Shown here piece by piece: positions 49,606 to 58,175 of a stretch of 64,000 nucleotides of DNA. The DNA is taken from NCBI RefSeq assembly GCF_016464385.1, contig NZ_JADMLH010000016.1, positions 124,001 to 188,000 on the forward strand, in the 5' to 3' direction. The notes under the pieces were generated by a model. The model worked only from the letters and a program-made list of their open reading frames with translations. It did not search any database and had not been told where the DNA came from. Within the stretch, counting starts at the first letter, position 1. Each line of letters begins with the position of its first letter. Both the position numbers and the translations under genes were made by a program. The DNA is from Nucisporomicrobium flavum. Lineage in GTDB: Bacteria > Actinomycetota > Actinomycetes > Mycobacteriales > Micromonosporaceae.

Positions 49606-50708
49606 AACCAACCCACCTTCTTCAATCGGCGGTACAGCACGACCGCCGCCACGGCCATGAGCGCCAGCGCGCCGAAGTAGCCGTACCGCAGCCGCAGCTC
49701 GGGCATGACCTCGAAGTTCATCCCGTACACCCCGGCGATGGCCGTCTGCGCCGCGGCGATGGCCGCCCAGGACGCGATCTTGCGCATGTCGTTGTTCTGA
49801 TCCACGGAAACCTGCGCGAGGCGGGCCTGCAGGATCGAGTTCAGCAGCTCGTCGAAGCCCGCGACCCGATCCACCGCCCGCGCGAGGCGACCCCGTACGT
49901 CCACAAGGTACGGATACAGGCCGTCCGGCACCACCCCGCGGTCGAGCAGCCGCTGCAACGGCTCCTGCAGCGGCAGCACCGCCCGCTTGAACTCCACCAT
50001 CTCGCGCTTCAACTGGTAGATGTGGGCGACGTCCGGCGCCCTGTCCAGCGCGAACGTCGTCTCCTCCAGCGCCTCCAGGTCCCGTTCCACATGCCCGGCG
50101 ACGTCCAGGTACAGCTCCACCATCCGGTCGCAGACGGCGTACGCGACGGCCCACGGCCCCTCGGCCAGCAGCGCCGGTCGCGCTTCAAGCTCCTCCCGTA
50201 CGGCGGTCAGCGCACCCGCCGCCCCGTGCCGCACGGTGATCACGAACCGCGGGCCCAGCAGCACCGTGACGTCACCGGTGTCGACGACCTCGCTGGTGGC
50301 GGTCAACTCCTCGTGCTCGACGTAGCGAGCCGTACGCAGCACCAGCCGCGTCACGTCGCCCAGCGTCTCGGCAACCGGCCGGTGCCCCGCGGCCGCGGCC
50401 TGCACGGCGGTCAGCTCGTGCAGCCCGAACGTCTGCGCGATCGAGGCCATGGTCGCCTCGTCGGGCTCGTGCAGCCCCAGCCACACGAACGCGTCCCGCT
50501 GCCGGGCGGCGGCCTTGACGGCGTCGGCGTAATGCGACCGGCCGGGCCTGCGGCCGCCCGCCTGGTAGACGGCGCAGTCCACCACGGCATCGGGATTCGA
50601 CCGGCGAACCTGCCGCGGCGTCTCCGGCTGCGACCGGCTGAGCCCTTCGATGAGCCGCCCTAGCGTCCGCGGAATGAGGTACGGCTCCCGCCTCCGCCAT
50701 CCGAACAT
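49602..50708 (-). CDS. corA: CorA-type divalent-cation transporter
   Basis: 368 residues. A soluble N-terminal domain, long helices (HVERDLEALEETTFALDRAPD, LPLQEPLQRLLDRG) and two C-terminal membrane helices, the first ending in the signature YGMNFEVMPEL. It moves Mg2+ or Co2+ into the cell. ATG 50708 is preceded by GGAGG; the much longer open frame upstream is discarded as non-family. Its end overlaps grpB. Divergent from the WYL regulator. Confidence 0.95.
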   Translation of the reverse strand: MFGWRRREPYLIPRTLGRLIEGLSRSQPETPRQVRRSNPDAVVDCAVYQAGGRRPGRSHYADAVKAAARQRDAFVWLGLHEPDEATMASIAQTFGLHELTAVQAAAAGHRPVAETLGDVTRLVLRTARYVEHEELTATSEVVDTGDVTVLLGPRFVITVRHGAAGALTAVREELEARPALLAEGPWAVAYAVCDRMVELYLDVAGHVERDLEALEETTFALDRAPDVAHIYQLKREMVEFKRAVLPLQEPLQRLLDRGVVPDGLYPYLVDVRGRLARAVDRVAGFDELLNSILQARLAQVSVDQNNDMRKIASWAAIAAAQTAIAGVYGMNFEVMPELRLRYGYFGALALMAVAAVVLYRRLKKVGWL

Positions 50709-50930
50709 CCGCCCCGCTCCTCCGTTGGTTCTCGGCCGCTTCGTGCGTCGCTGTCGTTTTCTCCGCGTCGCATCCGCATCGCTTGTTGGTGTCGCGTCCG
50801 CGTCGTGTCGGCGCCGATGATCTCCGACCGACCGTAGCGGCTGGGCGCCCGCGCCGGACGGACAGGCGGGCTGTCCCGATAGGGTGTCGACCGGCCAGAA
50901 TCTGACCTCAATCGGCGGGAGCCTGGACGC

Positions 50931-51959
50931 ATGGCGAACACGAGCGCACGGATGCTCCGGCTTCTCTCCCTGCTGCAGACCCACCGCTACTGGCCGGGCG
51001 CCGAACTCGCCGAACGCCTCGACGTCAGCCCTCGCACCCTGCGCCGCGACGTCGACCGGCTCCGCGAGCTCGGCTACCCGGTCGACGCCGCACGGGGGGT
51101 CGCCGGCGGTTACCAGCTCCAGGCCGGAGCGGCGATGCCCCCGCTGCTCCTCGACGACGAGGAAGCGGTCGCCATCGCCATCGGCCTGCGAACGGCGGCC
51201 GCGGGGGCGGTCGCCGGCTTCGAGGAGACCTCGGTACGCGCCCTCGCCAAAGTCATCCAGCTCCTCCCACCCCGCCTGCGCCGCCGCATCGACGCGCTGC
51301 GCGCCATGACCACCCCGGGCGTGCTCGGCGGCGGCCCCACCCTCGACGCCACCGTGCTCACCACGCTGGCGATGGCCTGCCGCGGCGAGGAACGGCTGCG
51401 GTTCGCCTACGCGCCCCGCGACGGCGACCCGGCCGACCGCCACGTGGAACCCCACCGCCTCGTCCCGCTCGGCCGCCGCTGGTACCTGATGGCGTGGGAT
51501 CTCGACCGAGGCGACTGGCGCAGCTTCCGGGTCGACCGGCTGAGCGAACCGGCGATGACGGGTGCCCGCTTCCGGCCCCGGGACATCCCGGGAGGGGACC
51601 CGGTGGCGTGGCTGCGGGGGCGGCTCGCCTCGGTGCCCAACCGGTACGACGTCTCGGTCGTCCTGCACAGGGACGCCGAGTCGGTACGCGCGATGGCCGG
51701 CCAGTGGGCGGCCGTGGAACCGCTGCCCGGCCCGGCCGAGGACGCGCCCCCGGCAGAGGACGCGCCCTCCGGCGCGGGGCCGAGCCCGAGCTCCGGCGCG
51801 CCGCGGTGCCGGTTGCGGATGAGCGTCGACGACCTGGGCTGGCCCGTCATGCTGCTCGGCGTGATCGGCGCCGACTTCCTCATCGAATCGCCTCCCGAAC
51901 TGCGCGACCGCCTGCGCGACACGGCCGAGGTCCTCCTGCGCGGCGCCGGGACGCCGTGA
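50931..51959 (+). CDS. HTH/WYL-domain transcriptional regulator
   Basis: 342 residues. DeoR-type HTH with TSARMLRLLSLLQTHRYWPGAELAERL and RTLRRDVDRLRELGYPVDA, then a WYL core: CRGEERLRFAYAPRDG and RLVPLGRRWYLMAWDLDRGDWRSFRVDRLSEP. A C-terminal WCX extension ends near residue 342. WYL domains bind ligands such as nucleotides or cyclic nucleotides. Divergent from corA. A hairpin terminator follows at 51968-51996. Confidence 0.92.
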   Translation: MANTSARMLRLLSLLQTHRYWPGAELAERLDVSPRTLRRDVDRLRELGYPVDAARGVAGGYQLQAGAAMPPLLLDDEEAVAIAIGLRTAAAGAVAGFEETSVRALAKVIQLLPPRLRRRIDALRAMTTPGVLGGGPTLDATVLTTLAMACRGEERLRFAYAPRDGDPADRHVEPHRLVPLGRRWYLMAWDLDRGDWRSFRVDRLSEPAMTGARFRPRDIPGGDPVAWLRGRLASVPNRYDVSVVLHRDAESVRAMAGQWAAVEPLPGPAEDAPPAEDAPSGAGPSPSSGAPRCRLRMSVDDLGWPVMLLGVIGADFLIESPPELRDRLRDTAEVLLRGAGTP

Positions 51960-51967
51960 GCTAGGGA

Positions 51968-51996
51968 CGGATCGGCGCCCCCGTGGCGCCGATCCG
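51968..51996. terminator. Hairpin terminator
   Basis: CGGATCGGCGCC-CCCGT-GGCGCCGATCCG, a 12-bp perfect stem, 5-base loop, 8 bases after the WYL regulator stop. Confidence 0.8.
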
Positions 51997-52117
51997 CACT
52001 CATGAACCTAGCGGCACCCTCCGACATTTTTCCGGCCCCGGAACTCCACAGTGGCCGGCCGCCGAAACTCGGCCGACGATGTCGGTGGGTGGCGGCATAC
52101 TGCGGGACGTGGAAGCC

Positions 52118-52666
52118 ATGCCGCGTACCGTTCAGGACCTCGTCGCGCTCGGGCAGTCGGGCGAGCCGGTGAGCTATCTGTTCTTCTGGGGCCACCGTCC
52201 GCAGCGCGACGGCAGCATCGGGGCGGGTTGCCTGAGCCAGTGGTGGCCGTCCGTGTTCACCGTGGACGGCGTACGGTTCGGCTCGGCCGAGCACTACATG
52301 ATGTGGCGCAAGGCCCTGCTCTTCGGCGACGAGGAGGTGGCCGCCCGCGTCGTCACCGCGAGCCATCCGCGGCAGGCGAAGATGCTGGGCCGGCGCGTCC
52401 GCGGGTTCGGCGAGGAGACGTGGGCCGCCCAGCGCTACGGCATCGTCGTCGAGGCGAGCCTGGCGAAGTTCGGGCAGCGCACCGAGCTGCGCGATTTCCT
52501 TGTGGGCACGGGCGATCGCGTCCTGGTGGAGGCGAGTCCGACCGACCGCGTCTGGGGCATCGGCCTCGCGGCCACCGACGAGCGTGCCGCCGACCCGGCC
52601 CGGTGGCGGGGCCTCAACCTGCTCGGCTTCGCCCTGATGGAGGCCCGCGCCCAGCTCAGCCGGTGA
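52118..52666 (+). CDS. NADAR family protein
   Basis: 182 residues from ATG 52118. YLFFWGHRPQRDGSIGAGCLSQWWPSVFTVDGVRFGSAEHYMMWRKALLFGD is the NADAR signature (SEHYMM, catalytic Glu/acid motif). The rest is GFGEETWAAQRYGIVVEAS, VWGIGL and NLLGFALME. NADAR proteins hydrolyse N-glycosidic bonds in riboflavin precursors or ADP-ribose adducts. The start choice avoids a Pro-rich N-terminal extension. Standalone gene between a terminator and a convergent gene. Confidence 0.9.
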   Translation: MPRTVQDLVALGQSGEPVSYLFFWGHRPQRDGSIGAGCLSQWWPSVFTVDGVRFGSAEHYMMWRKALLFGDEEVAARVVTASHPRQAKMLGRRVRGFGEETWAAQRYGIVVEASLAKFGQRTELRDFLVGTGDRVLVEASPTDRVWGIGLAATDERAADPARWRGLNLLGFALMEARAQLSR

Positions 52667-52687
52667 CCCGGGGCATCGATCACCGGC

Positions 52688-53479
52688 TCACCAGCGGCGC
52701 GGGCGCCCCGCCCGGTCGCGTACGGTCGCCCACACCATCTTGCCGTCCGTGACCGGGATCGCGCCCCACGCCGTCGAATCCGCGTGCACCACCCGCAGCC
52801 CATGACCCCGTTCGTCGAGCGGCAGCCCCGGCTCGACCGGCGCCAGGTCGAGAACCCGGGGCAGCTGCCGGGTGCGGTCGCGGACGACGAGGTGGAGCGC
52901 GGTCCCGCGCCGGGAGACTGAGATGTCCATGTCCGTACGCGCGTGCTCGACGGCGTTGGCCACCAGCTCGGACATCACCGCCCGCCCGGGGTGCAGCACC
53001 GCCTGCAGGTCCCATTCGTGGCACGCGTCCCCGACCAGGTTGCGGGCCTCGCACGGCGCCTCGGGCGAGGGTGTCAGGCGCAGCCGGATGACCTCGGCAG
53101 GCGGGCAGTTCTCGGTCAGCGCCGCGCGGGCTTCCTCGGGCGTCTCCAGCACCGACTTGCAGTCGGCCGAGCGCAGCGCCGCGGCGAGCGCGGACTCCCG
53201 TGGAAGGCAGAGCGCGAGGCGTACGGCCGGAGTGGCCTCGGCTGCGGAGATCCAGGTCGGCACGCTCGCGCCCGCCGGATCGACAAGACCGTGCAGGTCG
53301 ACCATGATGCCGGCCGGGCGTTCGGCCAGGCATTTGCGGAGCGTACGGGTAGCAGCGGTCTGCAGTGCGGCCGTCCAGTGCCCCGTCACGGTGATGTCGA
53401 CGAAGGAGCCGTCCCGGTCCGCGGTGACCGACAGTGGTGATTCGCCGGGCTCGATCAGGTACGGAGGTTCTTCCCCCAT
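52688..53479 (-). CDS. STAS-like plus HATPase_c protein (anti-sigma/phospho-relay type)
   Basis: 263 residues from ATG 53479 (GGGAGG upstream). Residues about 1-125 look STAS-like (VDITVTGHWTAALQTAATRTL and IMVDLHGLVDPAGASV). From about 150 an RsbW-type kinase/ATPase fold begins with RAVMSELVANAVEHART (N-box) and ERGHGLRVVHADSTAWG (G2-box). Such ATPases sequester anti-sigma partners or phosphorylate antagonists. Fusion of a STAS-like and a kinase domain is unusual. It ends close to the convergent NADAR gene. Confidence 0.83.
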   Translation of the reverse strand: MGEEPPYLIEPGESPLSVTADRDGSFVDITVTGHWTAALQTAATRTLRKCLAERPAGIMVDLHGLVDPAGASVPTWISAAEATPAVRLALCLPRESALAAALRSADCKSVLETPEEARAALTENCPPAEVIRLRLTPSPEAPCEARNLVGDACHEWDLQAVLHPGRAVMSELVANAVEHARTDMDISVSRRGTALHLVVRDRTRQLPRVLDLAPVEPGLPLDERGHGLRVVHADSTAWGAIPVTDGKMVWATVRDRAGRPRRW

Positions 53480-53583
53480 GGCACGGCCTCCCGCCGTCGA
53501 GAACACCCGGAGTCTTCGTCCGCGGCCGCGGGAGGTCAACGGGTACGTCACTCCATCGGGGTAACCCGATCGGCGGGATTGAC

Positions 53584-53603
53584 ATGCAGGTATATGCCTG
53601 CAT
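53584..53603. promoter_or_regulatory. Inverted repeat operator upstream of ArsR-SRPBCC gene
   Basis: ATGCAGG-TATATG-CCTGCAT: a perfect 7-bp inverted repeat with a 6-base centre (TATATG), 10 bases before ATG 53614. Size and position suit an ArsR-type autorepressor operator. Confidence 0.6.
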
Positions 53604-53613
53604 AACTTGGCGT

Positions 53614-54369
53614 ATGGATCTGGTGTTCAAGGCCCTCGCCGACCCGACCCGTCGCCAGCTGCTCGACCTGCTGCGTGAGCGCAGCGGCCGGACGCTGGGC
53701 GAGCTGTGCGGCCACGTCGACATGACGCGGCAGTCGGCCACCCAGCACCTGGCCCTGCTGGAGGCGGCCAACCTGGTCAGCACGGTGCGCCGCGGGCGCG
53801 AGAAGGTCCACTACCTCAACCCGGTGCCGCTGCACGAGATGCAGGAGCGCTGGATCGACAGGTTCGAGCGCCCGCGGTTGCGGGCCCTCAGCGCCGTCAA
53901 ACGCAGAGCGGAGAGCGCGATGAGCGACCGGCCCACGTACGTCTACGTCACCTACATCGAGAGCACCCCGGAGCAGGTCTGGCACGCGCTGACCGACGCC
54001 GACCTGACAGCGAGCTACTGGGGGCACGCCAACATCTCGGACTGGCAGCCCGGTTCCCGGTGGGAGCACCGTCGCACGGACGGCTCCGGCATCGCCGACG
54101 TCGTGGGCGCGGTCGTGGAGAGCCGGCCACCCGTACGCCTGGTCACGACCTGGTCCGACCCCGCCGACCCGAGCGAGTCGTCACAGGTCACCTTCGAGAT
54201 CGAGGCGTTCCACGAGATCGTACGGCTGACCGTGACGCACGAGAACCTGGCCACCGAGCAGGAACACGCCGACGTGGCGAGCGGATGGCCCGCCGTCCTG
54301 TCGAATTTGAAGACGCTGCTCGAAACGGGGCGGATTTTGTCACAGGCACCGTGGACGATGGACCGGTGA
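53614..54369 (+). CDS. ArsR-type HTH fused to SRPBCC/AHSA1 domain
   Basis: 251 residues. An ArsR HTH (VFKALADPTRRQLLDLLRERSGRTLGELC, residues 4-32, with ATQHLALLEAANLV as recognition helix) is followed from about residue 108 by a START/AHSA1 domain (TYVYVTYIESTPEQVWHALTDADLTASYW, GSRWEHRRTDG, EAFHEIVRLTVTHENL). The two parts are usually separate neighbouring genes. It probably senses a hydrophobic ligand through the SRPBCC pocket. A palindrome lies just upstream. GTGA overlap with the LLM gene. Confidence 0.9.
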   Translation: MDLVFKALADPTRRQLLDLLRERSGRTLGELCGHVDMTRQSATQHLALLEAANLVSTVRRGREKVHYLNPVPLHEMQERWIDRFERPRLRALSAVKRRAESAMSDRPTYVYVTYIESTPEQVWHALTDADLTASYWGHANISDWQPGSRWEHRRTDGSGIADVVGAVVESRPPVRLVTTWSDPADPSESSQVTFEIEAFHEIVRLTVTHENLATEQEHADVASGWPAVLSNLKTLLETGRILSQAPWTMDR

Positions 54370-55208
54370 CTGATCTCGGTGCGATCTTCCTGCCCCAGAA
54401 CCCTCCCGAGCGACTGCCCGATGCGGCCCGCGCGGCCGACGAAGCGGGCCTCGAGCAGCTGTGGCTGTGGGAGGACTCCTTCCTCGCCGGCGGCATCTCG
54501 GCGGCCTCCGCGGCGCTCGCCGTCACCACCCGGCTCAAAGTCGGCATCGGCATCCTCCCCGTGCCGTTCCGCAACGTCGCGGTGACGGCGATGGAGGTCG
54601 CGACGCTGCATCGCATGTTCGGCGACCGCCCCATCGTCGGCCTGGGCCACGGCGTCCAGGAGTGGATGGGTCAGGTCGGCGCGCGGGCGGCGTCGCCGAT
54701 GACCCTGCTCCGCGAGTACACGACTGCCCTGAAGTCCCTGCTCAGCGGCGAGCCGGTGACCACGGAGGGCCGCTTCGTCCGCCTCGACGACGTCAAGCTG
54801 GACTGGCCGCCGGCCACGGCGCCCCGCGTGTTCATCGGGGGCACCGGCCCGAAGACCCTCCGTCTCGCCGGTGAGCTCGCCGACGGCACCATCCTGACCG
54901 GCAGCACCACGCCCGACACGCTCCGCGAGGCCCGCACCCACATCCAGCCGCCCGAGGGGCATGAGGTCGTGGTCTTCATGCCGGCAGCCACCGGCCCCGA
55001 CGCCGTCGACCGCCTGGCCCGTGACCGCGAGAAGTACGGCGCTCCCTGGCTGGGTGCCCACGGTGACGCGGCCGACATCGCCGCGGTGGTCGAGCAGATG
55101 GCCGCGGCGGGTGCGGACACGGTCATCCTCCAGCCGACGCTGGACGAGCCGTCGCCCGAGGGCTTCATCCGCTTCGTCGCGGAGGAGGTGCGCCCCCTGG
55201 TGAAGTGA
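54366..55208 (+). CDS. LLM-class F420-dependent oxidoreductase
   Basis: 280 residues from GTG 54366, overlapping the previous stop (GTGA). The luciferase-like barrel features are DLGAIFLPQNPPERLPDAARAADEAGLEQLWLWEDSFL, VGIGILPVPFRNVAVTAMEVATLHRMF, PIVGLGHGVQEWMGQVG and PRVFIGGTGPKTLRLAGELADGTI. These enzymes use F420 or flavin to oxidise or reduce small molecules. Coupling to the ArsR-SRPBCC gene suggests co-regulation. Confidence 0.93.
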   Translation: MTDLGAIFLPQNPPERLPDAARAADEAGLEQLWLWEDSFLAGGISAASAALAVTTRLKVGIGILPVPFRNVAVTAMEVATLHRMFGDRPIVGLGHGVQEWMGQVGARAASPMTLLREYTTALKSLLSGEPVTTEGRFVRLDDVKLDWPPATAPRVFIGGTGPKTLRLAGELADGTILTGSTTPDTLREARTHIQPPEGHEVVVFMPAATGPDAVDRLARDREKYGAPWLGAHGDAADIAAVVEQMAAAGADTVILQPTLDEPSPEGFIRFVAEEVRPLVK

Positions 55209-55280
55209 CGCGCCGGGTCACCCTCGACACGGCATGCCGGTGCCCGGGCGTCCGCTCCGGCGGCGCCTATCTTTCCGGAC

Positions 55281-55769
55281 ATGCCCATTTCGCCGTACCT
55301 GCACAGCCTGCGGGAGGTCGTCGGTCACCGGCTGCTGCTCCTGCCCGGCGTCACCGCCGTCGTGTTCGACGACGAGCAGCGGCTCCTGCTCGGGCAGCGC
55401 GCCGACAACGGCCGGTGGTCGCTGATCGCGGGGGTCATGGACCCGGGGGAGCAGCCGGCCGAGACGGTCGTCCGCGAGGTGTACGAGGAGACGGCTGTCC
55501 ACGTCGTCCCCGAACGGATCACCAGCGTCTTCACCCAGCCGCCGAACACCTACCCCAACGGCGACCGCACCGAGTACGTCGACATCACGTTCCGCTGCCG
55601 CGCGGCCGGCGGCGAGGCGCGGGTGAACGACGACGAGTCGCTGGCGGTGGGCTGGTTCCGGCTGGCGGACCTGCCCCCGATCGGCGACCTGACCCGCCGG
55701 CGCATCGAGTGCGCGCTCGAGCCCGGCACGGCGGCCTGGTTCGGCACCCCGGCCGACCGCCACCCCTGA
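55281..55769 (+). CDS. Nudix hydrolase
   Basis: 162 residues. TAVVFDDEQRLLLGQRADNG, then the Nudix box GVMDPGEQPAETVVREVYEETAV: G-x5-E-x7-RE-x2-EE, with an Ala in place of the usual Gly near the end. Strand ITSVFTQPPNTYPNGDRTEYVDITFRC follows. It hydrolyses nucleoside-diphosphate-linked compounds. The specific substrate cannot be deduced. No strong Shine-Dalgarno before ATG 55281. Confidence 0.93.
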   Translation: MPISPYLHSLREVVGHRLLLLPGVTAVVFDDEQRLLLGQRADNGRWSLIAGVMDPGEQPAETVVREVYEETAVHVVPERITSVFTQPPNTYPNGDRTEYVDITFRCRAAGGEARVNDDESLAVGWFRLADLPPIGDLTRRRIECALEPGTAAWFGTPADRHP

Positions 55770-55778
55770 CCTGCGGGC

Positions 55779-56321
55779 TCAGAGGCGCCGGGCCCGTACG
55801 TGGTCGTCGTGCCACACCTCGCCGACCAGGAACCGCTTGGTGCCGACGATCTCGAACCCGTGCTTCGCGTAGAACTTCGCCGCCCGGGCGTTCCGCTGGT
55901 TGACCCCCAGCCAGCAGGTCGCCGCCCCCGTCCCCGCGGCCGCCGCCAGCGTCTCCGTCATCAGCGTCGAGGCGACCCCGGTGCCGTGGCTGTCCGCCGA
56001 GACATAGAACTTGCTGAGCTCGATGCTCACCCCGTCGCCCGCCGCCGCCACGGTCGCCGCCAGCTCCGGATCGGTGATCGCTCCGCCGATGAGCATCGCG
56101 TACCCGACAGCCTTGCCGTCCTCGTCCTCGGCGACGAGCAGGATCCTGGCCGGGTCGGCCAGGTATCGCTCGAAGCTGTCGGGGGACAGATGCTGGGAGA
56201 CGAATGCCTCGATGTCGCTCTGCAGCGTCCCGGGCGGGGTCGCGAGGCCGAAGGTGCGGGCCGCGAGGTCGTGCAGCGCCGGCGCGTCGGCAGGGTCGGC
56301 GCGGCGGGTGGTGATCGCCAT
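55779..56321 (-). CDS. GNAT-family N-acetyltransferase
   Basis: 180 residues: ITTRRADPADAPALHDLAARTFGLATPP; SIELSKFYVSADSHGTGVASTLM (acetyl-CoA motif A SHGTGVA) and LGVNQRNARAAKFYAKHGFEIVGTKRFLVG. Start ATG 56321. It is convergent with the Nudix gene with a 9-base gap. The substrate is unknown; it resembles small-molecule or protein acetyltransferases rather than the ribosomal type. Confidence 0.9.
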   Translation of the reverse strand: MAITTRRADPADAPALHDLAARTFGLATPPGTLQSDIEAFVSQHLSPDSFERYLADPARILLVAEDEDGKAVGYAMLIGGAITDPELAATVAAAGDGVSIELSKFYVSADSHGTGVASTLMTETLAAAAGTGAATCWLGVNQRNARAAKFYAKHGFEIVGTKRFLVGEVWHDDHVRARRL

Positions 56322-56431
56322 GCCGAGAAGAGTAACGGCGGCGTGACGCTGTTCATCGGGCCGCCCAGAAACTGGAAAGAGGGTTTAGAGTTTCCGGCGG
56401 GCCGGGGGACGGCCCCTACGAGAAGGGCGTA

Positions 56432-57901
56432 GTGGTGACCAGAGAACTGGGCGATGTGATTCCCGCTCCGGGCGAGGTGCGGCCCGATGCGGCCGCCTTC
56501 TTCACGCTCGACGCGGGTACGGCGATCAGCGCGGCCCCCGGCACGGAGCACGTGGCGGCGTACCTGGCCGACGTCCTGCGCCCGGCCACGGGGTTCGAGC
56601 TGCCCGTCGGCGACAACGGCGCGATAACGCTGAGTCTCGACGCCGGGCTGGCCGCGGAGGCGTACCGGCTGGAGATCGCGACCGGCGGGGTCCGGCTCAC
56701 CGCGGGGGCGTCGGCCGGGCTGTTCAACGCCGTGCAGACTCTGCGCCAGTTGCTGCCGGCGGAGATCTACACCGGCACGCCGCAGCAGGCCGCGTGGACC
56801 CTGCCGGGCGGGACGATCGTGGACGCGCCCCGGTTCGGCTACCGCGGGGCGATGCTCGACGTGGCCCGGCACTTCTTCACCGTCGCCGAGGTCAAGGCGT
56901 TCATCGACGCGATCGTCCAGTTCAAGATCAATCACCTGCACCTGCACCTCACGGACGACCAGGGCTGGCGGATCGAGATCGACGCCTGGCCGAAGCTCAC
57001 CGCGATCAGCGGCGGCGACGGTACCGGCGTGGACGGCGTCGGCCCCGGCTTCTACACCAAGGCCGACTACACCGAGATCGTCGAGTATGCCGCCGCGCGC
57101 TTCGTCACCATCGTCCCGGAGATCGACATGCCGGGGCACGTGAACGCCGCGCAGGTCGCGTACCCGGAACTCACCGCCGACGGGGTCGCGCCGCCGCAGC
57201 GTACGGACGTGGAGGTCGGCTACAGCTCGCTCGTGGCCGGCAAGGACGAGACGTACGCGTTCGTGGCCGACGTCCTGCGCGAGGTCGCGGCGCTGACCCC
57301 GGGCCCGTACGTGCACATCGGCGGCGACGAGGCGCAGGCCACCACGGCCGAGGACTACCGGACGTTCATCGAGCGGGTGCTGCCGCTCGTCACCGCGTAC
57401 GGGAAGAGCCCGATCGGCTGGCACGAGATGGCCACGGTCGACCTGCCGCCGTCCGCGGTGACGCAGTACTGGCGCATCGAGGCCGCCGACGACGGCACCG
57501 CCCGCGCCGCCGCGACCGGGGGCAAGGTGCTGATGTCCCCGGCCGACCGCACGTACCTGGACATGAAGTACACCGAGGACAGCCCGTTGGGGCTGGACTG
57601 GGCGGGCGTGCTCGGCGTCGAGAAGGCGTACGGCTGGGACCCGGCCGAACGGCTGCCCGGGGTGGGGGAGGAGTCCCTGCTCGGCGTGGAGGCGCCGCTG
57701 TGGTCGGAGACCCTGCGCAGCCTCGACGACGTGCTCACCATGACGTTCCCGCGGCTCCCGGCGATCGCGGAGATCGGCTGGTCACCGCGGGAGACCCGGG
57801 ACTGGGAGTCGTTCCGCCGCCGGCTGGCCGCCTTCGGCCCGCGCTGGCAGCACCAGAGCGTCGCCTACCACCCGTCCCCGGAGATCGCCTGGCCCACCTG
57901 A
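56432..57901 (+). CDS. Beta-N-acetylhexosaminidase, GH20
   Basis: 489 residues, no signal peptide. N-terminal GH20b domain (VIPAPGEVRPDAAAFFTLD), then the catalytic barrel: RGAMLDVARHFFTVAEVKAFIDAI, HLHLHLTDDQGWRIEIDAWP, PEIDMPGHVNAAQVAYPEL and the Asp-Glu catalytic pair in HIGGDEAQ. C-terminal WSPRETRDWESFRRRLA. It removes GlcNAc or GalNAc from chitin or glycoconjugate fragments. GTG 56432 or 56435 are the possible starts; the ribosome-binding site is AGAAGGG. A strong terminator hairpin lies 86 bases downstream. Confidence 0.94.
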   Translation: MVTRELGDVIPAPGEVRPDAAAFFTLDAGTAISAAPGTEHVAAYLADVLRPATGFELPVGDNGAITLSLDAGLAAEAYRLEIATGGVRLTAGASAGLFNAVQTLRQLLPAEIYTGTPQQAAWTLPGGTIVDAPRFGYRGAMLDVARHFFTVAEVKAFIDAIVQFKINHLHLHLTDDQGWRIEIDAWPKLTAISGGDGTGVDGVGPGFYTKADYTEIVEYAAARFVTIVPEIDMPGHVNAAQVAYPELTADGVAPPQRTDVEVGYSSLVAGKDETYAFVADVLREVAALTPGPYVHIGGDEAQATTAEDYRTFIERVLPLVTAYGKSPIGWHEMATVDLPPSAVTQYWRIEAADDGTARAAATGGKVLMSPADRTYLDMKYTEDSPLGLDWAGVLGVEKAYGWDPAERLPGVGEESLLGVEAPLWSETLRSLDDVLTMTFPRLPAIAEIGWSPRETRDWESFRRRLAAFGPRWQHQSVAYHPSPEIAWPT

Positions 57902-57986
57902 CAGCCGGCGGCCCGGCGGGAGCGCGCTTCCAGACGGGCGCCGTCGCACCGACGTGCCGCGCAGCGCCATCGTCCTCCTCATGACG

Positions 57987-58022
57987 CGGCGGCGGTGACC
58001 CGTGCGCGGGTCACCGCCGCCG
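57987..58022. terminator. 16-bp hairpin terminator
   Basis: Perfect 16-bp stem (CGGCGGCGGTGACCCG and its complement) closing a TGCG tetraloop, in the 274-base gap between the GH20 gene and the M48 protease. Confidence 0.85.
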
Positions 58023-58175
58023 AATCCGCCGGCGGCCCGGCGAAAATCTTCCTTAAATATGTACGGCTTCCGCAGACGGGTTTGTGCACGTCAACCACGT
58101 GTTCAGCGGTACGCCGGCGTGGGTCGGGGCGATGCTGCCCGACGGACTGTCGCCGGGGCCCCCTAGGCTTTCCCG

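Noticed and set aside
49602..51668. 688-residue reading of the CorA gene
   Set aside because: The upstream extension is His/Arg/Asp-rich and overlaps the divergent WYL gene; ATG 50708 has a proper GGAGG and gives normal CorA length.
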